Shown here one piece after another: positions 6,681 through 15,900 of a stretch of 64,000 nt of DNA; position 1 is the first letter of the stretch; every line of letters starts with the position of its first letter. The notes under the pieces were generated by a model. The model searched no databases. It was given only the letters and a program-made list of their open reading frames with translations, and had not been told where the DNA came from. Location of the stretch: the NCBI RefSeq assembly GCF_001050515.1, contig NZ_CAHS01000015.1, forward strand, positions 558,001 to 622,000. The letters are read 5' to 3'. This DNA comes from Erwinia piriflorinigrans CFBP 5888 (lineage in GTDB: Bacteria; Pseudomonadota; Gammaproteobacteria; Enterobacterales; Enterobacteriaceae). A program made the translations under genes and the position numbers.

Positions 6681-8609
6681 TTATTGTTGTCGGGGCGAAA
6701 CAATACCAAAGCGCTGCATACGGCGGTACAACGTCATACGACTGATCCCCAATTGACGAGCGGCGGCGCTGTGGTTCCAGCGGGCGGCGCGCAGATGTTG
6801 GATAAGCCTCAATGCTTCCTGTGACAGTTCAGGCCGATCGCACAAGGTGTGCTCTGCTAACGGCCTTCCCCCAATCCCGTCCGGCAGATCGCCGGCTTCA
6901 ATACGCCCGCCGTCACATATCGCCATCGCATAGGCCAGAGCATTGCTTAGCTCACGCAGATTACCGGGCCAGTCGTGCTGATGCAGGCACTGCCGCGCGG
7001 CCGCCGACAGCTGCACCGGTGCATCAAGCATATTGTCGATCAGCCAGTCAAGATCGCGGCGCTGGCGCAGTGGCGGCAGGGAAATATGCGCGCCCTGCAA
7101 ACGGTAAAACAGGTCGGCGCGAAAACGCCCCTGCGCAACCAGCTGGTCTAGCGCGTGATGAGACGCCGAAATCACCCGGATGTTAACCGCCACCGGGCGA
7201 GACGCCCCCACCGGCAGCACTTCCTGCTCCGCCAGTACGCGCAGCAGGCGCGTTTGCATTTTCAGCGGCATATCACCGATTTCATCAAGAAACAGCGTTC
7301 CGCCATCAGCCTCCTGGATCAGACCACGCCGTCCCTTACTGCCCGCCCCGGAAAAGCTGCCCGGCAGATGGCCAAACAGCTCGCTTTCGATCAGCTCGGC
7401 CGGGATAGCAGCACAGTTAACGGCAACAAACGGCCGGTTGCTACGTTCGCCCGACTGATGAAAGGCTTTGGCAAAGTACTCTTTCCCGCAGCCGGTTTCG
7501 CCGTGAACCAGCAGATTCAGACGCGCATTCAACAGGCGTGCCGCGCGCTGCAACTGCATCTGTAACCCCCGATCCCCGCCGCACAGTGCTGCCAGCGGAG
7601 CGGGCAACGCCTGCGCTGCCATTGGCATCAGCTGCCCTGGCCTTGTGGCAGGCTGTTGTGCGCTGGCATAGAGTTCTGACCCGCTATTGCACAACGCCAG
7701 CGTTTTCTGATGACCACTGGCGCTGGCCAGCCACTGCGGCAAACTGTCGATGGAGGCGGTAAACAGCTGTTCCATCGGCCTGCCCAGCAGCATGCCGCCG
7801 CCGGAAGAGGACGCCGGGCAGAGCGCCAGCTCTTGTTCCAGCATAAGTCGGGCGCGCTGATTACCGCCGGATAGGCGTCCAGCCGCGTCAATGGCTATCA
7901 GAAAATCTGGATTAAGCCCAGCTGAGGGCGATGGGCTAAGTTTCAGTATCCAGTCATCGCGGTGGCGATATACCAACCAGGCGCTTTCAATCTGCTGCGC
8001 AGCCAGTCGGGCAAGCTGTAATGCCAGCAGCTGGCTGGATTTAGCCTGCGGGGAACTCAGCGCCGAAATATCCAGCACCGCAATAAGCTGCCCCTGAGGA
8101 TCGAACAGCGGCACGGCGGAGCAGGTCAGCGCGATATGCGCCACGTCGAAGTGATCGGCCTGATGCACGGTCAGCGCCCTGCCCGTCGCCAGCGAAGTGC
8201 CCACCCCACAGGTTCCCATCCAGGCTTCAGACCACTGCGCTCCCAGATACAGTCCGGCACGGCGCAGCCCGCTCTCCGCCGTATTATCCCCGAGATAGTC
8301 GACGGTCACCCCCTGCGCATCACTTAGCAGCACCACATAACCCGCTCCGGCAATCTGTTGATAGAGCGCCGTCAACGCATGACGGGCAATGCCGCGAAAC
8401 TCTTCCATGCGATCGCGATGTTCACGCAGCTGTGTCCACGGCAGGATACGCGCTTCCTGCATTCGGCCAGGCTCCAAACCGTGAAGCTCAATGCAGCGCA
8501 GCCAGGAGTCACGGATAGTCCGATCGTGTTGATGCTCCGCCGTGGATGGCAGGTTTTCGCGTGTACTGGCTACCACGGTGGCAATATGTTCGCGCTGGCT
8601 CTGGTTCAC
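6681..8609 (-). CDS. acoR: AcoR-type sigma-54 activator
   Basis: 642 aa from the GTG at 8609, chosen because AGGAG lies 8 nt upstream. Layout: an N-terminal signal domain with GAF-like sequence (about residues 60-200, GVTVDYLGDN and MGTCGVGTSLA), a PAS-like linker, a central AAA+ sigma-54 interaction domain with Walker A GETGCGKEYFAKAFHQ, Walker B GGTLFLDEIGDMP and Arg finger RFRADLFYRL, and a Fis-type helix-turn-helix at the C-terminus (NHSAAARQLGISRMTLYRR). The loop normally reading GAFTGA is GSFSGA. AcoR proteins sense acetoin and activate acetoin or butanediol catabolic promoters. No acetoin dehydrogenase genes lie nearby, so the adjacent dehydrogenase promoter is the obvious target. Confidence 0.9.
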   Translation of the reverse strand: MNQSQREHIATVVASTRENLPSTAEHQHDRTIRDSWLRCIELHGLEPGRMQEARILPWTQLREHRDRMEEFRGIARHALTALYQQIAGAGYVVLLSDAQGVTVDYLGDNTAESGLRRAGLYLGAQWSEAWMGTCGVGTSLATGRALTVHQADHFDVAHIALTCSAVPLFDPQGQLIAVLDISALSSPQAKSSQLLALQLARLAAQQIESAWLVYRHRDDWILKLSPSPSAGLNPDFLIAIDAAGRLSGGNQRARLMLEQELALCPASSSGGGMLLGRPMEQLFTASIDSLPQWLASASGHQKTLALCNSGSELYASAQQPATRPGQLMPMAAQALPAPLAALCGGDRGLQMQLQRAARLLNARLNLLVHGETGCGKEYFAKAFHQSGERSNRPFVAVNCAAIPAELIESELFGHLPGSFSGAGSKGRRGLIQEADGGTLFLDEIGDMPLKMQTRLLRVLAEQEVLPVGASRPVAVNIRVISASHHALDQLVAQGRFRADLFYRLQGAHISLPPLRQRRDLDWLIDNMLDAPVQLSAAARQCLHQHDWPGNLRELSNALAYAMAICDGGRIEAGDLPDGIGGRPLAEHTLCDRPELSQEALRLIQHLRAARWNHSAAARQLGISRMTLYRRMQRFGIVSPRQQ

Positions 8610-8757
8610 GGGCCTTTCTCCTGTGGAGAGTGGGAATGACAACGTTTATTTATGCGCTAACAGGATACGCTTATTGGAACGTTACTGCTTAATTTTGCCT
8701 GTAATAATGAGTCAAGAGGTAAAAAATTTAACGGCAGAGAGTTGGCAGGCGGCGAAT

Positions 8758-8785
8758 AAAAAAAAGGAGCCAGAGTGGGCTCCTT
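8758..8785 (-). terminator. Rho-independent terminator of the TonB receptor gene
   Basis: On the minus strand AAGGAGCC, a 6-nt loop and GGCTCCTT are followed by a run of eight T, 24 nt beyond the receptor stop codon. Confidence 0.9.
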
Positions 8786-8809
8786 GTGATGACTTAATGG
8801 TCAGATGAG

Positions 8810-10999
8810 TTACCAGCGGTAATCGACCGAGGCAATGAAGGTGCGTCCTGCCCCGTAGAAGCATGCCCCGCTGTTGGAGCAGGATGAGACATAGTGCTCG
8901 TCGGTCAGGTTCTGGGCATTGAACTGTAGGGTCGTCCCCTTCAGCACCGGCAGCGCCTGTCCCAGTTCATATTTCACCATTGCATCGTACAGCATGTAGT
9001 GCGGAACGTAGTATTCACCGGTCGGATCCCCGGCGCTTTTACCCACGTAGCGTGCGCCGGTGCCAACGGTCAGTCCGTTCAGAGCGCCATCAAGGAAACT
9101 GTAACTGCCCCATACTGAACCGGTATGGCGCGGAATGGCGGGCGGCGTGTGCCCCACTTCTGCGGCAGTTCTTGACTCTTTGGTGGTGGCATCGGTATAG
9201 GTATAGGCGGCGATCAGCCTGATTTCCGGCGTCGGCTGCGCGTGAAGTTCGCTTTCGATCCCTTGCGAGTTGACCTTACCAATCTGGTCGGAATAGTTCG
9301 TGTTACGGATAGCGCTGACCACGTTTTTCTGGTCGATATTGAACCACGAGAGGGTCATCAGCATATTGCTGCCGGTCGGCTGATACTTGACGCCCACCTC
9401 GGTCTGCTTACCGGTGGTCGGTTTCAGCGCATCGCTACCCGGCAGGCTCTGCGCCAGCACCGGCTCAAACGAGGTGCTGTAGCTGATATAAGGGGAGACG
9501 CCGCTATCAAAGGCGTACAGCAGGCCGCCACGACCGGTGATCTGGCTGTCATTGTAGCTCAGATCGCTGCCCCTAACGCGATCCTGAGTACGCACCTGCG
9601 ACCAGTCATTACGTACTGACAGCACCACATTCCAGTGATTCCACTCCAGCTGATCCTGGGCATAAACGCCGTACTGATTCAGGGTTTTCAGCGTGCTGCT
9701 GGCCAACGCCAGCTTGCTTTCATCAATGTCAGTACTGGTCGGATTAGTCCAGTCGAGCAGATAGTCACTGCTTCTGTCACGCGACAGTTTTGCATCAATG
9801 TGGCTGTAACGATAATCCATCCCGCCCAGTAGCGTATGAGAGACATCGCCGGTTTCAAACACCCCTTTCAGCTGATTATCAAGGTTAATTTCGTTGGTCA
9901 TGACTTTTTCATGCTGCGGCATACGCGTGATGCGGTGATCGCCGGAGTCAACGTTATACACCAGGTATTTGTAATCTTCATCACGATGGCTGTAGCGCAG
10001 ATTCTGGGTAAAAGAGAGCGCTTCGTTAAAGCTGTGCTCCAGGCTGTAGCCGATTGAGGTTTGTTGACGCTTCGACCTGGCGAACGTTGAATCACTGACG
10101 TTCAAGTCATAGGGAACGCTGTAGCCATCCGGGCTGGCATACAGCGTTCCTGAACGTGGCAGAAAGTTACGCGAACCGGCTTTCGGATCGTTCAGATAGC
10201 TGGTTAACAGCGTAAAGCTGGTGTCTTCATTCGGGAGCCAGGTGACGGCTGGCGCAATCGCCACCCGCTGCTGTTTGCTGTTCTTCACAAACTCGTTTCG
10301 GGTATTAGCAATGCCGTTCAGACGATAGAACAGCGTGTTGTCGTCGTTCAGCTTACCGCCAAAGTCAAACGCCGCTTCGCCGAAATGACGATTACCGGTA
10401 CTCAGTTTTACCTCATGAATGCTCTCTGCGGTCGGGCGCTTGCTGGTCATCAGCAGCAGCCCGCCGGGACTGACCTGGCCGTATAGCACGCCTGCCGGGC
10501 CATGCACCATTTCCACGCGCTCTAACAGCCAGGGTTCAAACTGCCCCGCCCCGCCGCTGGAGCTGGACAAACCGTAGTGCAGTCCGTCCAGCAGTTTCGG
10601 CGCATAGCGAAAACCACGGCTGATCACCTCATCGTTACGGTTTGAGTTACCGCGATAGCCGGTGATCACCCCGCTGCTGTAGTTCAGCGTATCCGCCACC
10701 GAGGCCGGAGTCTGATCGTTCATCTGATCGCGGGTTACCACAGAAATGGACTGCGGCGTTTTGCGCAGCGCGGTGGCGGTTTTTGTCCCTGATGCGCTCT
10801 CTTTTGCGACGATGCCTTTAGTGGGTGCGGTGACGCTTTCCTGGGTTTCAGCGGTGACCGTCAGGGTATTCTCTGCCGCAGCCACCATCGGTGCAGCGGG
10901 TAACATGAACAGCGAGGATGCCAGAACCAGTCGCATTGCTGATCGTTCGGAACGTATTGCATAAAGGGGTATTGCGTTTTTTTTCTTCGAAGTAAACAT
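8810..10999 (-). CDS. TonB-dependent siderophore receptor, FhuA/FoxA/Fct type
   Basis: 729 aa outer-membrane receptor. A signal peptide ends near VAAA; a TonB-box-like NTLTVTAE follows. The plug domain contains KTPQSISVVTRDQM, the DTLNYSSGV segment, RGFRYAPKLLDG and LERVEMVHGPAGVLYG. The 22-strand barrel ends in YGAGRTFIASVDYRW with a terminal aromatic residue, and the late loop YVSSCSNSGACFYGAGR is a hallmark of the hydroxamate-receptor subfamily. It is divergent from fes across a Fur-box-like site. The chrysobactin receptor Fct of Dickeya is known to resemble hydroxamate receptors while having a fepA-fes-like bidirectional promoter, which is the arrangement seen here. The likely ligand is therefore the product of the adjacent NRPS, though a xenosiderophore cannot be excluded. 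Confidence 0.88.
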   Translation of the reverse strand: MFTSKKKNAIPLYAIRSERSAMRLVLASSLFMLPAAPMVAAAENTLTVTAETQESVTAPTKGIVAKESASGTKTATALRKTPQSISVVTRDQMNDQTPASVADTLNYSSGVITGYRGNSNRNDEVISRGFRYAPKLLDGLHYGLSSSSGGAGQFEPWLLERVEMVHGPAGVLYGQVSPGGLLLMTSKRPTAESIHEVKLSTGNRHFGEAAFDFGGKLNDDNTLFYRLNGIANTRNEFVKNSKQQRVAIAPAVTWLPNEDTSFTLLTSYLNDPKAGSRNFLPRSGTLYASPDGYSVPYDLNVSDSTFARSKRQQTSIGYSLEHSFNEALSFTQNLRYSHRDEDYKYLVYNVDSGDHRITRMPQHEKVMTNEINLDNQLKGVFETGDVSHTLLGGMDYRYSHIDAKLSRDRSSDYLLDWTNPTSTDIDESKLALASSTLKTLNQYGVYAQDQLEWNHWNVVLSVRNDWSQVRTQDRVRGSDLSYNDSQITGRGGLLYAFDSGVSPYISYSTSFEPVLAQSLPGSDALKPTTGKQTEVGVKYQPTGSNMLMTLSWFNIDQKNVVSAIRNTNYSDQIGKVNSQGIESELHAQPTPEIRLIAAYTYTDATTKESRTAAEVGHTPPAIPRHTGSVWGSYSFLDGALNGLTVGTGARYVGKSAGDPTGEYYVPHYMLYDAMVKYELGQALPVLKGTTLQFNAQNLTDEHYVSSCSNSGACFYGAGRTFIASVDYRW

Positions 11000-11303
11000 G
11001 TTCTGTTATCTCTGCGGGTACAGTCTGCCTAAGAAATAAATCATAAAGCCTGCCCATCCATAAGCATCACAGACGGGTGATGGCGAAGATTCAGCATGAT
11101 GTCTGCCACGGATTGCGGCGTTTCATCTCACCTTCTTCAAAAACCCCTTATTTACCACAGGTTAAGATTGCAGAAGAAAGTTGCTATACATCTTATTGCA
11201 AATGTAAATTATTCTCAATACTATTCGCATTATCGTAACTTACTGTAAATGAGATCCCTGAGACCTGCGGTAAGTCATTCAATATCAAACAAGGAAAATT
11301 ATC
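11000..11303. other. Bidirectional promoter region between the receptor gene and fes
   Basis: About 300 bp with no gene. It should hold the promoters of the divergent receptor and fes-ybdZ-NRPS transcripts; the AT-rich part near 11160-11240 carries the Fur site. Core promoter hexamers were not assigned with confidence. Confidence 0.6.
11203..11217. promoter_or_regulatory. Fur box
   Basis: TGTAAATTATTCTCA matches 12 of 14 defined positions of the 7-1-7 Fur consensus TGATAATNATTATCA and lies in AT-rich DNA upstream of fes. It should repress the siderophore operon, and perhaps the receptor, when iron is plentiful. Confidence 0.65.
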
Positions 11304-12650
11304 GTGGCAACAGGGAATAGAACGTGTGTGCTGCGTCAGGTCGCTGGTTATGTGGCACAAAGGCTTGCCGCCGATAACGTTGGCAAAGAGGCGTGGTGGC
11401 AGCACATTGCCGAAACCGGCACTCCGCTGGTGGAAGAATTTGCCGAAGGGCAAGTGTTGACCAGCTATCTCTGGCGCGATCCGCAGGGTGATGAAACCCG
11501 TTCAACAATCAAACAGGTTTACGTGGATATTAACTGCGTGACCGACCATCACAGTCCGCAGCCACAAAGCCTGCAACGCCTGCCCGGAACGGACGTCTGG
11601 CACTGGTCAACCCCCATCGATGAGCAATGGCGCGGCAGCTACAGCCTGATCCCGGTAGAGGCATCACAGCTACCGCCGCCCTTCAGTGGCGATGAAGCAT
11701 CGCGCCGCAGACAGCAACGTGAATGGTGGATTTCGCTGTTCCCGCTCGCCATTTCCGATCCGCTTAATCGCAGCCGCCCTTATTACAACAGTCGTCGTCA
11801 GAGGCTGTCTGCCGCGCATATGCCTGCGGCCCCGGACCAGCCCGGCTGGCACACTTTCGATTGCGGGCAGCCCGCCGACACAGACCAGCGCCGCCTGCAA
11901 CCGTTTAGCTGGAACAGTCGTTTGTTGGGTAATCAACGCCGTATCTGGCTTTATACCACCGGCAGCACCACTGACCCGCAACAACGCCCGCTTGCTATCC
12001 TGCTGGACGGACAACACTGGGCAGAAGGGCTGCCGCTGTTTTCCGCCCTTGATGCAGAAACCGCCAGCGGTCATCTGCCTGCCGCCTGCTGGCTGCTTAT
12101 TGATGCCATTGACGGTGACTGGCGTGAAAAAGAGCTGCCGTGCAGCACTTTATTCTGGCAGGCGGTACAGGAAGAGCTGCTGCCGCTGGCGCGCTCGTAT
12201 GTCGACTTCAGCCAGCGGTCGGACAGCACGCTCGTGGCCGGTCAGAGCTACGGCGGGCTGGCGGCGATGTTCGCCGGGCTGCACTGGCCACATCGCTTTG
12301 GCCGCGTGCTGAGCCAGTCCGGCTCATTCTGGTGGCCCCATGTCAAACTGATTACGCATTTCGATCAGGCCCAGCCGCACGAAATGGGATGGCTGACCAA
12401 ACGGCTGCGGTCAGGCGAACTGCCTGCCGGGACGCTCAAAATATTTCAGGAAGCTGGCGATCGCGAATGCGACATGGTTTGGGTTAATCAACAGATGCGC
12501 GAGGCGCTGGTCTCCGCCGGGCACCAGGTTAATTTCCGCATTTTCTCCGGCGGCCATGATGCCCTCTGCTGGCGTGGCGGGCTGCTCGATGGGCTGCTCT
12601 GGCTGCTGGCCGATTTTATCCCTTCATCCCCTTCTGGCGAAAACAGGTAA
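11304..12650 (+). CDS. fes: Enterochelin esterase-like siderophore esterase
   Basis: 448 aa from a GTG at 11304 with AAGGA 8 nt upstream. It has the two-part Fes layout: an N-terminal domain (about 1-190, with TSYLWRDPQGDE and SYSLIPVEASQLP) and a C-terminal alpha/beta-hydrolase of the esterase D/Fes type. The nucleophile serine is about residue 314 in AGQSYGGLAAMFAG and the catalytic histidine is in FSGGHDALCW. Cytosolic Fes hydrolyses the ester bonds of ferric tri-catechol lactones to release iron. As the first gene of the operon with ybdZ and the NRPS gene, its presence suggests that the siderophore made here contains seryl ester links, meaning a dimer or trimer and not only a monomer. Confidence 0.93.
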   Translation: MATGNRTCVLRQVAGYVAQRLAADNVGKEAWWQHIAETGTPLVEEFAEGQVLTSYLWRDPQGDETRSTIKQVYVDINCVTDHHSPQPQSLQRLPGTDVWHWSTPIDEQWRGSYSLIPVEASQLPPPFSGDEASRRRQQREWWISLFPLAISDPLNRSRPYYNSRRQRLSAAHMPAAPDQPGWHTFDCGQPADTDQRRLQPFSWNSRLLGNQRRIWLYTTGSTTDPQQRPLAILLDGQHWAEGLPLFSALDAETASGHLPAACWLLIDAIDGDWREKELPCSTLFWQAVQEELLPLARSYVDFSQRSDSTLVAGQSYGGLAAMFAGLHWPHRFGRVLSQSGSFWWPHVKLITHFDQAQPHEMGWLTKRLRSGELPAGTLKIFQEAGDRECDMVWVNQQMREALVSAGHQVNFRIFSGGHDALCWRGGLLDGLLWLLADFIPSSPSGENR

Positions 12651-12655
12651 TTACC

Positions 12656-12868
12656 ATGAACGAACAACACAATCCCTTTGACGATGAAAGCCTGAGCTTT
12701 CTGGTGCTGCTGAACGCACGCCGACAGTACAGCCTGTGGCCCGCCTTTGCCGAGGTTCCCGCTGGCTGGCAGCAGGTTGCCGGAGCGCTAAGCCGCGCTG
12801 AATGCATCAATTATATCGAAGAGCACTGGCAGGACATGCGTCCCGCAGAGTTGCAGAACCTGGACTAA
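12656..12868 (+). CDS. ybdZ: MbtH-like NRPS accessory protein
   Basis: 70 aa. It shows the MbtH signature: NPFDDESLSFLVLLN, QYSLWP, VPAGW, the SRAECINYIEEHW helix and DMRP. MbtH-like proteins bind NRPS adenylation domains and are needed for their folding or activity. The gene starts 5 bp after the fes stop codon and ends 59 bp before the NRPS start, as in the E. coli fes-ybdZ-entF order, so the three are one operon. Confidence 0.95.
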   Translation: MNEQHNPFDDESLSFLVLLNARRQYSLWPAFAEVPAGWQQVAGALSRAECINYIEEHWQDMRPAELQNLD

Positions 12869-12927
12869 AACGCGGCCCCGCCTTTACACAGGTTCCCTTT
12901 TTCGTTTTGCCGACAGGAATTGTCATC

Positions 12928-15900
12928 GTGCCAAAAACTCCGACCCGGCCTGAAGTTCAGGCTGAATATACCGAATATCCGCTGGTTGCCGCGCAGCCAG
13001 GCATCTGGATCGCCGATCAGATTGCCAGCCGTAGAAATACCTTTGCCATCGCCCACTACAGCAAACTGCATGGTGATATCGATCGCCCACTGTTGGATGC
13101 CGCCATTCGCCAGACGCTGGTGGAAACCGATACCGTACAGGCAAAGTTTGGCCTTTCTGCCGATGGCAGCGTGGTGCAAAAGTTGCCTTCTGCGGGTCAC
13201 TGCGGAGAGCTGCCAACGGTGGAGTGGCTGGATTTCAGCCAGCGTACCGATGGGGAGCAGGCCGCACAGCGCCTGATGCAGGCCGACCTTGCCGCCGACC
13301 TGCCTGCGGACGGCGATCGCCCGCTCTGTCGCCAGCTGATGATCCGCGTCAGTGCCGATTGCTGGTTCTGGTATCAGCGTTATCATCATTTAATGCTTGA
13401 CGGTTTTAGTTTTGAAGCCCTGACGACACGCGTCGCGGCGGTCTATCAGGCATTGCGTGCCGGGGTTCCCCCTTCCCCATCGCCGTTTATCTCCTTCGGC
13501 GATGTGGTGACTGAATATCAGGCCTGGCAACACTCTCCCGCCCGTGAGCGCGCCGCGCTGTTCTGGCAACAGCATGCAAAGCCATTCCCGTCAGCCATTT
13601 CACTCTCCAGCGAGCAGTTCGCCTTGAGTGATAATGGTGCCCCGCTGAAGCAGCAGGTCATCCTGCCCGCCAGCGTGCTCAACCAGCTTCATCAGATCCC
13701 AGCTCTGAAAGAAAGCAGCCCGGGTGAGATAGTCAGTGCCCTTCTTGTGGCTTACCTGGCACGCATCAGCGGAGAACAGCGCCTGAGCATCGGTTTCCCG
13801 TTTATGCGCCGGATGGGTTCGGCGGCGCTGACCGCTACCGGCCCGGTAGTCAACGTCCTGCCGCTACTGTTGACCATTCGCGAGGAAATGACGCTGGCAG
13901 AGATCGGCCAGGCGCTACAGGATGAAATCAGGCTGGTGCGCCGCCACCAGCGTTATGATGCTGAACAGCTAAGACGCGACCTCGGACTGGTCGGCAGCAG
14001 CCAGCCGCTATACGGCCCGGTGATCAATCTGAAGGTTTATCACCACCCGCTGATGTTTGACGGCATCCCCGCCAGCACTCATACCCTGGCAATGGGGCCG
14101 GTGGACGATATGGAATTTGAGGTCGGTTTCCAGCAGGGCCAGCTACAGCTGACGCTGGTGGCTAACGCGGAAAAATATGACCGTCAGACGCTGGCCTGGC
14201 ACGGAGAACGCATTGCCTTCCTTGCACAACAGCTGGCAGACCAGCCGCAGCGACCGCTGGGCTCTCTGGCGCTGGCGGCCAGCGACGAGCAGCAGCAGAT
14301 CGCCAGCTGGTCACAGGGTATCAGCGTCACCCCGGCGGCTGGAGAGGTCTCTATTCTGGCGATGCTTCAGCAGCGGGTTGAGCAGCAGCCGGATACCGTT
14401 GCCGTGGTTTGCGGTGATGCCAGCCTGACCTACGGCCAGCTATCGGCACGCGTGATGCAGCTTGCTCACGAGCTGATCGCCCGTGGCCTCGGCGCGGAGG
14501 ATGTGGTCGCCATCGGGATACCGCGCTCCGTCGACTCGCTGGTGGCTATCTTCGGCGTGCTGGCCAGCGGTGCCGCCTATATGCCGCTGGATCTCGACTA
14601 TCCCCGTGAGCGCCTGGCGCTGATGTGCGACGATGCCTGTCCACGGCTACTGCTGACTCACGGCAGCACTCTGGCGCAGATGCCGCCGTTACCTTCTCTC
14701 TGCCTTGATGATGCCGCGTTCCGCGTGCGCTGTGATGCCCATCCGGCGACGCCAATCGTCGATGCGCAGCGGCGCGTCCCCCTGCGTGGCGAACATCTGG
14801 CCTATATGATTTACACCTCCGGATCCACCGGACGGCCAAAAGGAGTGATGAGCACCCACGGCGGCCTGCTGAATCTGTTCCTCTCTCACCAGAGCAATCT
14901 GTTTGGCCCGGCGGTGGAGAAACTCCGCCGCAGCCGCACGCGCCCTGTGCGCACCGGTCACACCGCCTCATTCTCTTTCGACTCCTCGTGGGAGCCGCTG
15001 TTCTGCATGATGATGGGCTGCGAACTGCATATCTTTGATGAAGAGCTGAGACGGGATGCCTGGGCGCTGCTGCAAAAAATGAAACAGGTGCCGATCGACC
15101 TGCTGGATATAACCCCGTCGTTCTTCTCGCAGATGATCGATGCCGGGCTGTTCGAAGCGGGCAATCACCGCCCGGCGTTTGTGATGATCGGCGGCGAGGC
15201 CGCCACGCCCACGCTGTGGAAGCTGATGCAGCAGCACCCGGAACTGGAGATAGTCAACTACTACGGGCCATCTGAATACACCATTGATACCCTCGGGGCC
15301 AGCGTGATGGTTTCCGACCAGCCGGTGATTGGTCGCCCGGTGGCGAACACCCGGGTATGGCTGCTGGACAGCAAACTGCGCCCGGTGCCGGTGGGCTGCA
15401 TTGGCGAGCTGTACATTTCTGGTCGTGGCATCGCACGCGGTTACCTGCATCGTCCGGATCTCACCGCCGCACGCTTTGTCGCCAACCCGTTCCTTGACGG
15501 TGAGGTGATGTACCGCAGCGGCGACCTGATGCGCTGGCGCAGCGACGGCCAGCTGGCGTTTATTGGTCGCGTCGATCACCAGATTAAAGTACGCGGTTTC
15601 CGTATCGAGCTAGGAGAAGTGGAAAATGCCCTGGCGGCGCTGGACGAAATCAGTAGCGCCGTGGTTATCGCCCAGCCGCTTGGTGCGACCAACCGTCTGA
15701 TCGGTTACTGCTCGGTACACAATGACGACCTGCGTGCCGACGGGCAGCTATCCGCGCAACTGCTGGCGCGCCTGGCGGCAACGCTACCTGACTATATGGT
15801 TCCGGCGGTGCTGGTGGTGATGGACGAACTGCCGCTCAACGTCAACGGCAAGATTGACCGCCAGGCGCTGCCTGCCCCACAGCAGGCGGCACTAACGGCG

